Assembly: GCA_948144175.1 (NCBI GenBank)
Contig: CANXME010000897.1
Location: forward strand, 1,007,001 to 1,071,000
Reading direction: 5' to 3'
Length of the DNA stretch: 64,000 nt
Source of the DNA: Closterium sp. NIES-65
Lineage: Eukaryota > Streptophyta > Zygnematophyceae > Desmidiales > Closteriaceae
Position numbers and translations under genes: made by a program. The stretch's first letter is position 1; the number at the start of each line of letters is the position of its first letter. Shown one piece after another: positions 20,701 to 32,179 of the stretch. A model generated the notes under the pieces. It saw only the letters and a program-made list of their open reading frames with translations. It did not search any database and had not been told where the DNA came from.

Positions 20701-23501
20701 GTCCTGGGAGGACAGAACACGACGAGAGGAGGGGTGGTAGAACTGACACCCTGGAGCGTCAGGGGGGAAGCCAAGGAAGACACAGGGAGAAGCACGGGGG
20801 GACAGCTTGTCCGCAGACAAGTCGCGGACAAACGCCCGAGATCCCCAGACACGGAACGCAGACGCATCGCCGACCTTCCCAGTCCACAGGAGGGCCGGGG
20901 AGGTACGGACCTTCCCCGGCCAGGAAACCCCGGGGTGAAGGTTTATCTGATGCGCCGCGTACCGTACCGCAAACGGCCCCAGAAAATGGGGGGCAGCCGC
21001 ATGCATCATGGACGTACGGGCGACGTCCATGACCATGCCAATGCGGCGCTCAGCAATCCCATTTTGCTGTGGAGAGTCCGGAAGCGTAAAGGTCTGGCGG
21101 ATCCCCTGTGCACGACAGTAGGCTCGCAGAAGGCCAGAGGAAAACTCTCCGCCTCGGTCTGAGTGCAGACGCAGAACAGGAAAGTCCGAGCCGAAGCTCC
21201 TCCTGAGCTGGAGACGAGCTGCGCGGATCCAGTCGATCAACACCTCAGTGACATCACCCTTGCTGCGCAAGGGGAAGACTGTGGTGAAACGCGAGTAGTC
21301 GTCAACCACCAGCAGAAAGTAGCGCTCGTGACCCTGTCCACGGAAGCGGGCCGGGCCCCACACGTCCATGTGAAGCGTCCGCAAAGGAGCCTCTGTCGGA
21401 GGAAACTGTGAGGAGTGGGGGGCAGCCCGGAGGCGCCCCTCGACACAAGGGACACAGGAAGGTCCTGGCCCCGAAGGAAGGGAAGGGAGAGACCAGGGAA
21501 GACCACAGACAAGGACACGGGAAGCCATGTCCCTGAGACGGGGCTAGGAGGGGTGGCCAAGACGGTGGTGCCACAGGAGAGTCTCGTGAGACAGGAGGCG
21601 ACACGAGCAGGGGGCAGACTCAGGACCAGACCTGGACGCAGCAGCAAACACCTGACCCGATGCAGCTACCTGGCCAGACACAGGGACAGGAGGAGACTCA
21701 GTGGTCAGGGTGTAGAGGCTCGACCCCGGCCGACGGGAGAACGTGGCCAGGTGCCGACCTGTGCGCGCCTCCGTGCAGTGGATCACTTGCTGACTCGCAG
21801 GAGTAAACTGGTGAACCCCCGCATCCTATAGGGCAGCATCACTCACCAAGTTCGTCGAGAACGAGGGGAGGTACACACCAGACAGGGCGCCCGAGGGGGC
21901 AGCTGGACACGGTAGGACAGTGGAGAAGTGAGAGAGGACAGGACCCCCAGAGGGGTCAGCCAGGGAGACCTCCACCGGCCGGCCAAGCGGCGTGAGTGTG
22001 GTGCGGTCTCGAAAGAAGGAGCGAGAAGCCCTAGAGTCAAGTGTAAAGGTGAGGGAGGCCGAAGCCGACGCGGTACCTGAGAGCGCAGCCTCACCAGTAC
22101 TTGAGAGTGCAGCAGTGTCAGAGGCACCTAGCGCACCTGTACCAATGCCCGGGTCGGGCGGGAAACACCGGTAACAGTCACCCTCATCACTAATAGACAC
22201 AGCATACATGGCAGCAAGTGTAGCATCAAAGTCTAGCTCAAAGATCGCTACACCAGCTCTAGAAAGGTCTCCCCAGCGGGGGATCTCAGAGGCGTCAGGG
22301 AACTGCTGACGCCAAGCGTCCGTCAGGCAGCCAAAGCAGCGTCGGGTGGAGTGGGCACCCCCACACTGCTCACCCGCGCGGTCGCTGCTGCAAAGAACGT
22401 AGGTGCACGGGCTAAAGCCTCCACCACGCTGACTCTGCGTGTACCACTCACGGAGCTGCTGAGGCGTGGGGACGTGCCGAGCACGCTGCTGCTGCCGCGG
22501 ACCACCACCAGAGCCGCTCTGCTGCGGGGCACTACCCCGACCAGCTCCACCTCCTCCGCCACCACCGCCTCCACCTCCGCCACCACCACCGCCTCCGCTA
22601 CCACCGCCTCCGCCGCCACCGCCACCACTCCCGCCACCACTCCCACCGCCACCCCCACTCCCTCCGCCGCCTCCACCGCCACCTCCACAGCCCCCGCCAG
22701 CTCCACCCGCGCCCTTGCCCCCCTTGCCCTTGCCAGGGCGGCGTCTCTCGCTAGGGGCAGAGGCCGCGCCGACCGACTCAAGACCAAGCAGGTTGGCAGC
22801 AGCAGCAGAGGCGACAGAGGGCAGCAGGGGGGAAGGAGAACACCCCTCAAAGATGGGGGTGCGCGGGTCACCGCGGGTCCTACAGCGACTATGCTCTTCT
22901 CCGCCGCTAGGAGGGCCTTCTCGAGGAGGTCGACAGTGAGGGTGGTGGGACAGACTGAGAGGAAGTGGTCCCTGACTACGCGAAGGGAGTCAGGGAGACG
23001 AGTGACTATGTAATAGAGAGCGATGTACATGGGGGGGGGGTTCTTGGCGCAGAACTCAGCAGGAAGGGCGGCGCGGTAGCGAGTGTCACTAGTGCGGAGG
23101 TGCGTAATGAGGTCAGCGACAGTGGGAAAGGCAGTGAGATCAGGAAAGAGGTACGGTAGCATGAGACGGCTCAGTGCAGCAGTGGCATGGGAAGAGTAGC
23201 GCGCAACTACAGCGTCGTACAAGGTCTGAGCACCCTTGTACTGACTAAAGTGCGCGCGCTCAGTGGTGGGCAAGTGGCGACGCACAGCAAGACGTGCAGC
23301 AGCATCGCGGGTGGCCCACTAAGAGCGAACAGTGGGGTCAGCATTAGCAGCAGGGGCGGGAGAGGCGCCAGAGGTGAGGTCAAAGAGAGAAAGACCGTCC
23401 GCCCTATCGCACTGTAAAAACAACTGCAGGTCGTCGACCCAGACCTCAAAGTCAATGGCTTGACCCTCAGCGTCAAAAGCGAGGACACTGGGGGTAGCCA
23501 T
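17799..23501 (-). pseudogene. Copia N2 Gag-Pol (remnant)
   Basis: Minus strand from MATPSVLAFDAEG at 23501 to the RNase H end near 17800. Recognisable in order: capsid-like Gag, Ala/Gly-rich tract (22550-22720), QQLREWY, zinc knuckle, protease with DSRASRSFFRD near 22045, gag-pre-integrase WHHRLGHPS, integrase (VVDDYSRF, LHSDRGGE, QQNGIAERR), EPGGA linker (20290-20520), reverse transcriptase and RNase H (VLYVDNKAMLALC near 18050). About eight breaks. The start is fixed by identity with O, N3 and C2. Confidence 0.88.
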
Positions 23502-23853
23502 GACGAAAGACTAGCAGTGCAAGCAGTGGGGAAGGGGACGCAGTAGCAGTGGGGCGGTGCCGTGCTCACCAGACAGGACAGGTCGGGCGGTCCAGTAGCA
23601 GGGCGGCTCGGCGGCTCCTAGGCGGCTCGGCTGCTGCTGGGCGGCTTGGCTGCTGTTGGGCGGCTCGGCGGCTCCTGGGCGGCTGGGCTGCTCCTGGGCA
23701 GCTCGGCTGCTGCTGTGTGGCTCGGCTGCTGCTGGGCGGCTCGGCTGTTGCTGGGCGGCTCGGCTGATGCTGGGCGGCTCGGCTGCTGCTGGGCGGCACG
23801 GCCGCTACTGGGCGGCACGGCTGATGCCTGGCGGCTCGGCTGCTGCTGGGCGG
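23502..23853 (-). promoter_or_regulatory. Copia N2 leader, gag-proximal part
   Basis: The conserved GGTGAGC is at 23580-23575 (minus strand). A tandem array built on GGCGGCTCGGCTGCTGCTG (plus-strand reading, unit about 20 bp) covers 23600-23853. N3 inserted inside this array; TSD GGCGG is part of the repeat itself. The leader resumes at 31105. Confidence 0.8.
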
Positions 23854-23985
23854 TGAGAAGAACTGAACGAGAATGAATGAACTATGAATGAAGTGAGTAC
23901 AAATTGGAAACCCTAATTGGGTTGTACCCCCTATGGGATACCCCACTATAGCCTACACAACAGCATAAGCTATAATGTTCTGACA
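23854..23985 (-). repeat. Copia N3 3' LTR
   Basis: Plus-strand ends TGAGAAGAACTGAACG and TGTTCTGACA; nearly identical to 30971-31104. Confidence 0.95.
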
Positions 23986-24193
23986 CACCCCCATAGGCAA
24001 AGTGGGTGAGAACAAGGGGTCACAAGACCAGTCAAACAAAGCAAAGCACAGCTCACGGTGGATCACAAAGTCACCACACAGTCCGAGCACAACAACAAGG
24101 CCACAAGGCCAGTTCACATGCAGGAGTACACACATATATATATAGAGCTAGACAAGCAAGAGCAGGTATATATATGTGACAGTACAAGTAGAT
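23986..24193 (-). promoter_or_regulatory. Copia N3 3' UTR
   Basis: Contains the polypurine tract next to the LTR, the family 3' block and the AT-stem hairpin at about 24130-24179 with loop CTAGACAAGCAAGAGCAGG (plus-strand reading). Confidence 0.8.
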
Positions 24194-27100
24194 TCAAGAG
24201 GAGAGCAAGTGAGGCAAGACAGGTACAAGGCCCAGCTGGGTGCAGAAGCACTTATGGTCACAAGGCGCGAGTGCCTTGGTGAACACGTCAGCAGTGTTGG
24301 CCGCAGAGGCCACGTAAGCAAGCCGCAACTGTCCACGCTGCTGTAGCTCACGAGCAAGGAAGTAGCGAAGAGCAATGTGCTTCGTTCTGTGCTCCAGGCG
24401 CTGCTCTCGACACAAGGCCAGCATGGCCTTGTTGTCTACGTACAGCACTGGAGGAGAACGAGGCGGCTCTCCAAGGTCAGTCAGCAGGTAGGTGAGCCAG
24501 CGAAGCTCTTGTGCAGCCATGGCCCCTGTGTAGATCTCAGCCTCACAACTGGAGCTGAGGACCGAAGACGAGCAAGTAGCCCGCCACGAGACACAGCCAG
24601 AATCAAGGCTGAAGGTGTAACCCTGTGACGACCGCTGCGTAGCCTGGTCGTCAGCCCAAGAAGCGTCCGCGTGTCCCGTAAGGACCACTGGACTCCGCCC
24701 TCCAAGCACTAGCCCCATGCCCGACGTACTGCACAGGTAGCGCAACACCCTCTTTGCTGCAGCCATGTGCTCTGGTCGGTGCCTCCCAGGAGCAACATAG
24801 TGTGCAAGAATGCTAAGAGGGTATGCAAGGTCAGATCGTGTGCAGGTCATCAGGTACATGAGGCAGCCAACAAGCTCTGGGTACGGGCCACTCGACTCTA
24901 CGAACTCATCCGAAGGCAGAGCTGAGAGCGAGTGGCGAGTAGACAGAGGAGTGGCCTGAGGCGAGGAGTACGTGAAGCCGAAGTGCTGAAGGACCTGCTG
25001 CACCATGTGTGACTGAGTCAAGGTAATGGTGCGGCGTGCTCTGTCCCGAGTGATCTGCAAGCCAAGATAGCTGTGCAGTTCACCCAGGTCTGTGCACGTG
25101 TGTCTCTTCAGCAGCTCGGACTTCACGTGGGTGAGTCCAGCAGTGTCCGCTGTGGGAAAGACCAAGTCGTCGACGTACACGAGGATGTAGAACGGCGGCA
25201 GAGAATTGTCGGTGCGCAGAAACAGCGACGGGTCAGCAGTAGAAGGAGCAAACCCAAGAGCCGCAAGTGTAGTCCTCAGTGTGTCGTGCCACTCACGCGG
25301 TGTCTGGCGGAGACCGTAGACTGGTCGTCGGAGGCTTCACTGGGTGCCAGGAGGGAAATTCCCAGTGAAGCCAGGTGGACGGCGCAGCCAGATCTCCTCG
25401 TGCAGGCTACCCTGCAAGAACGCAGTACTCAAGTCGAGAGAGTGAAGCTCGTAGTTGCGCTGAGCGGCTATGTGCAGCAGCACCCGAAGAGTGGTCATCT
25501 TTGGGGTGGGAGAGAAGGTCTAAAAGTAGTCAACTCCCTGCCGCTGACTGAAGCCACGAGCCACGTACCGCGCCTTGAAGACAGGTGGAGAGCCCGGGCG
25601 GCCGCTTCACCCTGAAGATCCACATGCCACTGACGATGTTCGCCCCAGGAGGGGGAACCGCGTCAACGTAGGTGCCTGTGGACTTCCAGGAAGCCATCTC
25701 TGCATCCATAGCTGCCTACCACTGAGAGAAGTAGGGACCCCCTACGGCCTCCGCGTAAGAGCGCGGAGTCGGGATGTCTAGTGCATCCGGGTCTCCCTCA
25801 CGAGCAAGCAGTACAGAAGCGAGATGAGGTGAAGTAGCAGCCAGACACTGGAACTCCTCCTGCCTGTCCTCAAGGACGTCCGTGCCAAGAGCACACTCAC
25901 CCCCGACGGACGGAGGACAGACACAGACTCAGCAACAAGACTGGCAGCGTAGTCTAGACGACAACGGGCAGCAAAGTCGACGAGCTCAGCGACAAGAGCA
26001 GACGCAGTAGTGGACTCAAAAGAGGGGTCAGTGACGACAGTAGCAAGGAGACGCGTGACAGTAGGACTGGCAGCACGAAGGGAGTCCGACTCCGGGTCGG
26101 CATGCACAAGAAGAGAGGACTCAGGAGGAGAAGGTAGAGGGGCACGCAGAGGAGCAGTGGATGGACGCAGAGACATCCGGTGCATGCCAGGGACAGGAGG
26201 AGGACGCTGACGCGAACCGCGACCACTAGCGCGAGCAGTACGAACAGGCGACGCGGGACGAGACGCAGGCTCACGACGCTCAGCAAGACCTCAAGTAGGA
26301 CCAGTGTAAGGAGAGGGAGCTGGCAGTGGGAAGGTAGGCTCCAACAGTGACTGCGACTGGACAGGCTGTGGACACTCTACAGGAGGAGAAAGACCAAGAA
26401 TGTGCTAAAGGAGCGGAACGAAGTATGGCCGAGGCCGCGCGGGGACTCCAGACTCAGCAGGGACAGCACCAGCACCCTCAGCGGCAGCACCAGCGCCACC
26501 AACACCTCCAGCGGCAGGACCTTCAGCAGGACCAGCAGCAGGACCACCGCCAGGACAGACAGCAGTAGTCTCAGCACCAACACCCTCAGCAGCTCCAGCT
26601 CCAGGAGTACCCGCAGGCCCAGAAGCTCCGGGACCGGCGGCACCAGCACCCTCGGCGGTCGAAGAAGCTCCAGCTCCAGCAGTACGCCTCCAGCGGCGAG
26701 CTTCTGTGGAGAGAGGGGCTCCCGCCGAGACGGAGCACCCCCAGACTCAGCACCCCCAGGCTCAACAGCTCCAGACACAGCACCCCCCGGCTCAGCACCT
26801 CCAGGCTCAGCACCCCAAGTAGTAGCACCCCCAGGCTGAGCACCCCTAGTAGCAGCACCCCCAGGCTCGTCACCCCCAGGCTCAGCACCTACGCGCACAA
26901 AACCCCCAGAGTCAGCACCCCCAGGCTCAGCACCCGCAGCAGGACAAGAGTCACCATCAACCTCAACCGGCTCGACGGCGTCTACCTGGGACACACTTGA
27001 AGGGGCAGGAACCTGAGGGGGGAGGGGGTCTACCGGGGGGGGACCTGGCACAAGGAAGTCCGGTGGCGGGGGAGGGAAGGAGTGCGGTAGGGGAAGAGGC

Positions 27101-29890
27101 GGTAGAAGGGGACTGACTCGTCGAAAGTGACGTCCTGGGAGGACAGAACACGACGAGAGGAGGGGTGGTAGAACTGCCACCCTGGAGCGTCAGGGGGGAA
27201 GCCAAGGAAGACACAGGGAGCAGCACGAGGGGACAGCTTGTCCGCAGACAAGTCGCGGACAAACGCCCGAGATCCCCAGACACGGAACGCAGACGCATCA
27301 CCGACCTTCCCCGTCCACAGCAAGACTGGGGACATCGCGGGCCGAGAGACCCTGGGGTGAAGGTTGAGCTGATGCGCCGCGTACCGAACCGCAAACGGCC
27401 ACAGAAAATGGGGGGCAGCCGCATGCATCATGGACGTACGAGCGACGTCCATGACCATGCCAATGCGGCGCTCATCAATCCCATTTTGCTATGGAGAGTC
27501 CGGAAGCGTAAAGGTCTGGCGGATGCCTCGTGCACAACAGTAGGCGCGCAGAAGGCCAGAGGAGAACTCCCCACCTCGATTAGAGTGCAGACGCAGAACA
27601 GGAAACTGGGTAACGCGAGTAGTCGTCAACCACGAGCAGGAAGTAGCGCTCATGACCCTGTCCATGGACGCGGGCCGGGCCCCACACGCCCATGTGAAGC
27701 GTCTGCAGAGGAGCCTCTGTCGGGGGAAACTGGGAGGAGTGAGGGGCAGCCCGGAGGTGCCCCTCGACACACGGGACGCAGGAAGGTCCTGGTCCCGAAG
27801 GAAGGGGAGGGAGAGACCGGGGGAGACCAGAGACAAGGACACGGGAAGCCATGCCCCGAAGACGAGGCAAGGAGGGGTGACCAAGGCGGTGGTGCCACGG
27901 GAGAGTCTCGTGAGACAGGAGGCGACACGAACAGGGGGCAGACTCCGGACCAGACCGGGACGCAGCAGCAAACAGCTGACTCGACGCAGCTACCTGACCA
28001 GACGCAGGGACAGGAGGAGACTCAGTGGTCAGGGTGTAGAGGCTCGACCCCGGCCTACGCGAGAACGTGGCCAGGTGCCGGCCTGTGCGCGTGTCCGTGC
28101 ATTGGGTCACCCGCTGGCTCGCAGGAGTGAACTGGTGAACCCCATGCATCTTGCAGGTCTGCACCACTCACCAAGTTCGTCGAGAACGAGGGGAGGTACA
28201 GGCCAGACAGGGTGCCCGAGGGGGCAGCCGGACACGGGAGGACAGTGGAAAAGTGAGAGAGGACAGGACCCCCAGAGGGGTCAGCCAGGGAGACTGCAAC
28301 CGGCCGACGAACCGGCGTGAGTGTGGTGCGGTCTCGAAAGAAGGAGCAAGAAGCTCCTGAGTCAAGAGTGAAAGTGAGGGGGGCCGAAGCCGACGTAGTA
28401 CGTGAGAGCGCAGCCTCACCAGTACCTGAGGGCGCAGACGCACTGGCACCTAGAGCAGAAGCCTCACAAGCACCTAGCGCAGCAGTAGCAATGCCCGGGT
28501 CGGGTGGGAAACACCGGTAACAGTCACCCTCCTCACTAATCGTCACAGCATACATGGCAGCAAGGATAGCATCAAAGTCAAGATCAAAGCTAGCTACACC
28601 AGCCCTAGACAGCTCTCCTCAGCGGGGAATCTCACTAGCCTCGGGGAACTGCTGACGCCAAGCGTTTGTCAGGCGGCCAAAGCAGCGCTGGGTGGGGTGG
28701 GCACCCCCACACTGCTCACCCGCGCGGTCGCCAGAACGAAGGACGTAGGTGCACGGACCAGTACCCCCACCCCTCTGACGCTGCGTGTACCACTCACGGA
28801 GCTGCTGGGGCGGAGGGATGTCCCGCGAACGCTGCTGCTGCTGCTGCTGCTGGCGCTGACCACTACCAGCGCCGCTCCGCTGCGGGGTACCACCCCGACC
28901 AGCTCCACCCCCTCCGCCACCACCGCCTCCTCCTCCGCCTCCTCCGCCGCCTCCACCTCCACCACTGCCGCCACCACCGCCGCCTCCTCCGCCGCTGCCA
29001 CCACCACCACCGCCGCCGCCACCACTCCCGCCGCCACCCCCACTCCCTCCGCCGCCTCCACCGCCACCTCCACCGCCCCCTCCCGCTCCACCCGCGCCCT
29101 TGCCCCCCTTGCCCTTGCCAGAGCGACGTCTCCCACTAGGAGCAGACGCCGCGCCGATCGACTCAAGACCAAGCAGGTCGGCAGCAGCAGCAGAGGCGAC
29201 AGAGGGCAGCAGGGGGGAAGGAGAGCACCCCTCAAAGATGGGGGTGCGAGGGTCACCACGAGAAGGTCCTACAGCGACGATGCTCTTCTCCGCCACTAGG
29301 AGGGCCTTCTCGAGGAGGTCGACAGTGAGGGTGGTGGGACAGACTGAGAGAAAGTGGTCCCTGACTACGCGAAGGGAGTCAGGGAGGCGTGCGACTACGT
29401 AGTAGAGAGTGATGTACATGGGGGTGGGGTTCTTGGCGCAGAACTCAGCAGGAAGGGCGGCGCGGTAGCGAGTGTCACTAGTGCGGAGGTGCGTAATGAG
29501 GTCAGCTACAGTGGGAAAGGCAGTGAGGTCAGGAAAGAGGTAGGGTAGCATGAGACGGCTCAGTGCAGTAGTGGCAGGGGAAGAGTAGCGCGCAACTACA
29601 GCGTCGTACAAGGTCTGAGCACTCTTGTACTGACTAAAGTGCGCGCGCTCAGTGGTAGGGAGGTGGCGACGCACAGCAAGACGTGCAGCAGCATCGCGGG
29701 TGGTTTATTGAGAGCGAACAGTGGGGTCAGCATCAGCAGCAGGGGCAGGAGAGGCGCCAGAGGTGAGGTCAAAGAGAGAGAGACCGTCCGCCCTATCGCA
29801 CTGTAAGAACAACTGCAGGTCGTCGACCCAGACCTCAAAGTCAATGGCTCGACCCTCAGCGTCAAAAGCTAGGACACTACGGGTAGCCAT
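24194..29890 (-). pseudogene. Copia N3 Gag-Pol (remnant)
   Basis: Minus strand from MATRSVLAFDAEG at 29890 to the RNase H end (PVLPHLLSS) at 24194. Landmarks: VDDLQLFLQC, poly-Gly tract (28900-29095), QQLREWY, zinc knuckle CTYVLRSGD ... CGGAHPTQRC near 28740, protease near 28340, gag-pre-integrase WHHRLGHPS near 27890, EPGGA linker (26710-26940), reverse transcriptase (MYVDDLVFPTA near 25180) and RNase H VLYVDNKA near 24440. About ten breaks, the most decayed of the family. The natural end codon is UGA, as in the other five copies. Confidence 0.87.
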
Positions 29891-30970
29891 GACGACGACA
29901 GTGAAGCAATGCAAGCAGTGGGGAAAGGGCACGCAGTGACAGCGGTACGGTGCTCACCGGGCAGGGCAGGTCGGGCGGCTCGGCAGAAGGGCGGCTCCGC
30001 GACTCAGCGACTCGGCTGTTGGGCGGCTCGGCTCTCGGGCGGCTCGGCGGCAGGGCGGCTCGGGTGCAGGGTGGCTCGGCTGCCGGGCAGCTCGGGTGCA
30101 GGGCGGCTCGGGCGGGGCGGCTTGGCTGCCGGGCTGCTCGGGGGTACTGCTGCTCGGCGGTCCGGCGGCTCGGCGGCTGGTGCGTGGCGGCTCGGCTGCT
30201 CCGGTACCGGGCGGCGGAGTCGCGTGAGCAGGGGCGGCGGGGCCGCGAGAGCAGGGGCGACGGGGCTGCGTGTAGGGGCGGCGGTGTCGCGTAAGCAGGG
30301 GCGGCGGGGCCGCGAGCGGCGGGGCCGCGACAGTTGGGGCGGCGGGGCCGCGAGCAGTGGGCGGCGGGGCCACGAGAGTAGAGGCGGCGAGGGCCGCGAG
30401 CGGCGGGGCCGCGACAGCAGGGGCGGCGGGGCCGCGAGCAGTGGGCGGCGGGGCCACGAGAGTAGAGGCGGCGAGGGCCGCGAGCGGCGGGGCCGCGACA
30501 GCAGGGGCGGCGGGGCCGCGAGCAGTGGGCGGCGGGGCCGCGAGAGAAGAGGCGGCGAGGGCCGCGAGCGGCGGGGCCGCGACAGCAGGGGCGGCGGGGC
30601 CGCGAGCAGTGGGCGGCGGGGCCGCGAGAGCAGAGGCGGCGAGGGCCGCGAGTGTAGGGGTGGCGAGGGCCGCGAGCGTAAGGGCGGCGAGGGCCACGAG
30701 CAGTGGGCGGCGGGGCTGCTAGAGCAGGGGCGGCGAGGGCCGCGAGTGGCGGGGCCGCGACAGCAGGGGCGGAGGGGCCGCGAGTTCAGGAGCGGCGAAG
30801 CCGCGAGGGCAGGGGCGGCGGGGCCGCGATCGAAAGGCTGGCCGCTAGGGCGGCTTGGTGAGAGGGTGGCCCGAGGCGCGACTCGGGATGAGTGCGCTTC
30901 GGGCAGGAAAAAAAAGAGTCGAGTGGTGGGCCCTAGGTGCAGTTCCCACAGGGGAACCTGCTCGATACCA
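29891..30970 (-). promoter_or_regulatory. Copia N3 leader with a long GC-rich array
   Basis: Minus strand. The primer site is at 30970-30960 and GGGCCCACC at 30933-30925; the two leader hairpins are less regular than in relatives. About 30230-30830 is an array with a higher-order unit near 60 bp (GCGAGCAGTGGGCGGCGGGG ... GCGACAGCAGGGGCGGCGGG). A GGGCGGCTCGG array follows at 29990-30190. GGTGAGC is at 29958-29953. Confidence 0.82.
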
Positions 30971-31104
30971 TGAGAAGAACTGAACGAGAATGAATGAACT
31001 ATGAATGAAGTGAGTACAAATAGGAAACCCTAATTGGGTTGTACCCCCTATGGGATACCCCACTATAGCCTACACAACAGCATAAGCTATACAATGTTCT
31101 GACA
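30971..31104 (-). repeat. Copia N3 5' LTR
   Basis: 134-bp copy of 23854-23985; target duplication GGCGG follows at 31105-31109, after which the N2 leader resumes. Confidence 0.95.
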
Positions 31105-32048
31105 GGCGGCTCCGCCGGTGCTGGGCCGCGTAGGTAGGGCGGCTGGGCCGCGAAGGTAGGGCGGCGTGTGGGCCGCAGGTAGAGCGGCGGGAGGGCCGTA
31201 GGTAGGGCGGCGGGTGGGCCGCAGTTGGGGCGGTGGGTGGGCCGCAAGTGGGGCGGCGGGTGGGCCGCAGGTAGGGCGGCGGGTGGGCCGCAGGTAGGGC
31301 GGCGAAGGGCCGCAGGTAGGGCGGCGATAAGGCCGCGGGTAGGGCGGCGGGTGGGCCGCAGGTAGGGCGGTGAAGGGCCGCAGGTAGGGCGGCGGTAGGG
31401 CCGCAGGTAGGGCGGCTGGTGGGCCGCAGGTAGGGCGGCGGTAGGGCCGCAGGTAGGGCGGCTGGTGGGCCGCAGGTAGGGCGGCAGTAGGGCCGCAGGT
31501 AGGGCGGCTGGTGGGCCGCAGGTAGGGCGGCGGTAGGGCCGCAGGTAGGGCGGCGAGTGGGCCGCAGGTTGGGCGGCATGAGGGCCGCAGGTAGGGCAGC
31601 GTGAGGGCCGGAGGTAGGGCGGCGTGAGGGCCGCAGGTAGGGCGGCGGCCGGGCCGTAGGTAGGGCGGCAGTAGGGCCGCGCGGTGGAGTAGCGAGGCCG
31701 CGACGAAGGGCGGCGGGGCCGCTAGAAAGGGCGGCGGGGCCGCTCGATAGGGCGGCGGGGCCGCAAGTAAGGTGCGGCGGGGCCGCGCGATGGGGCGGCG
31801 GGGCCGCGAGGAAGGGGAGGCGGGGCCGCGCGATGAGGCGGCTGGGCCGCGAGGTAGGGCGGCGCTAACGGCCGCTGCAAGGGTGGCACGTTACGCCGCT
31901 AGGGCGGCTCGACGCGACAGTAAGGGCGGCGCGACGAGCCGCGAGGGGCAACACAGCGGGTCGCTAAAAAAAAAAAGAGAGCGCGACTCGAGGCGCGCTT
32001 CGGTGGGCCCAAGGAACAGTCCCTAGGAAGGGACCTGCTCTGATTCCA
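31105..32048 (-). promoter_or_regulatory. Copia N2 leader, LTR-proximal part
   Basis: Minus strand. The primer site is at 32048-32037 (TGGAATCAGAGC), GGGCCCACC at 32010-32002, hairpin 1 at 31998-31981, a T tract, and hairpin 2 near 31964-31948. A tandem array with unit about 20-24 bp (GGGCCGCAGGTAGGGCGGCG, plus-strand reading) covers about 31130-31700. Confidence 0.82.
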
Positions 32049-32179
32049 TGTGGAGAGAAAGAACACGAATGGATGAACTATGAAATGTGTGAGTACAAGT
32101 ACCAAACCTAATTGGGTTGTACCCCCTATGGGATACCCCACAATAGCCTACACAAAAGCATAAGCTATAAGTTCTGACA
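32049..32179 (-). repeat. Copia N2 5' LTR
   Basis: 131-bp copy paired with 17161-17277. Target duplication AGGAG follows at 32180-32184. Confidence 0.94.

Larger units (their letters stand above)
23854..31104 (-). mobile_element. Copia element N3, innermost of the nest, in the N2 leader
   Basis: LTRs at 23854-23985 and 30971-31104. Target duplication GGCGG is at 23849-23853 and 31105-31109. Size 7,251 bp. The LTRs differ by one substitution and one two-base gap, yet the coding region carries about ten breaks, which suggests it was already defective when it moved. It is the fifth level of the nest (A>G>O>N2>N3). Confidence 0.95.
17161..32179 (-). mobile_element. Copia element N2, inserted in O, hosting N3
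   Basis: LTRs at 17161-17277 and 32049-32179; target duplication AGGAG at 17156-17160 and 32180-32184. N3 (23854-31104) sits in its leader. Its own DNA is about 7.8 kb, a little longer than relatives because its 3' tail is partly duplicated. The LTRs differ at several sites and in length, so it is older than N3, as nesting requires. The coding region has about eight breaks. Confidence 0.95.

Noticed and set aside
31130-31700. Regular repeats with short spacing, superficially CRISPR-like
   Set aside because: No unique spacers; units are contiguous and degenerate, and the context is a eukaryotic retroelement leader.
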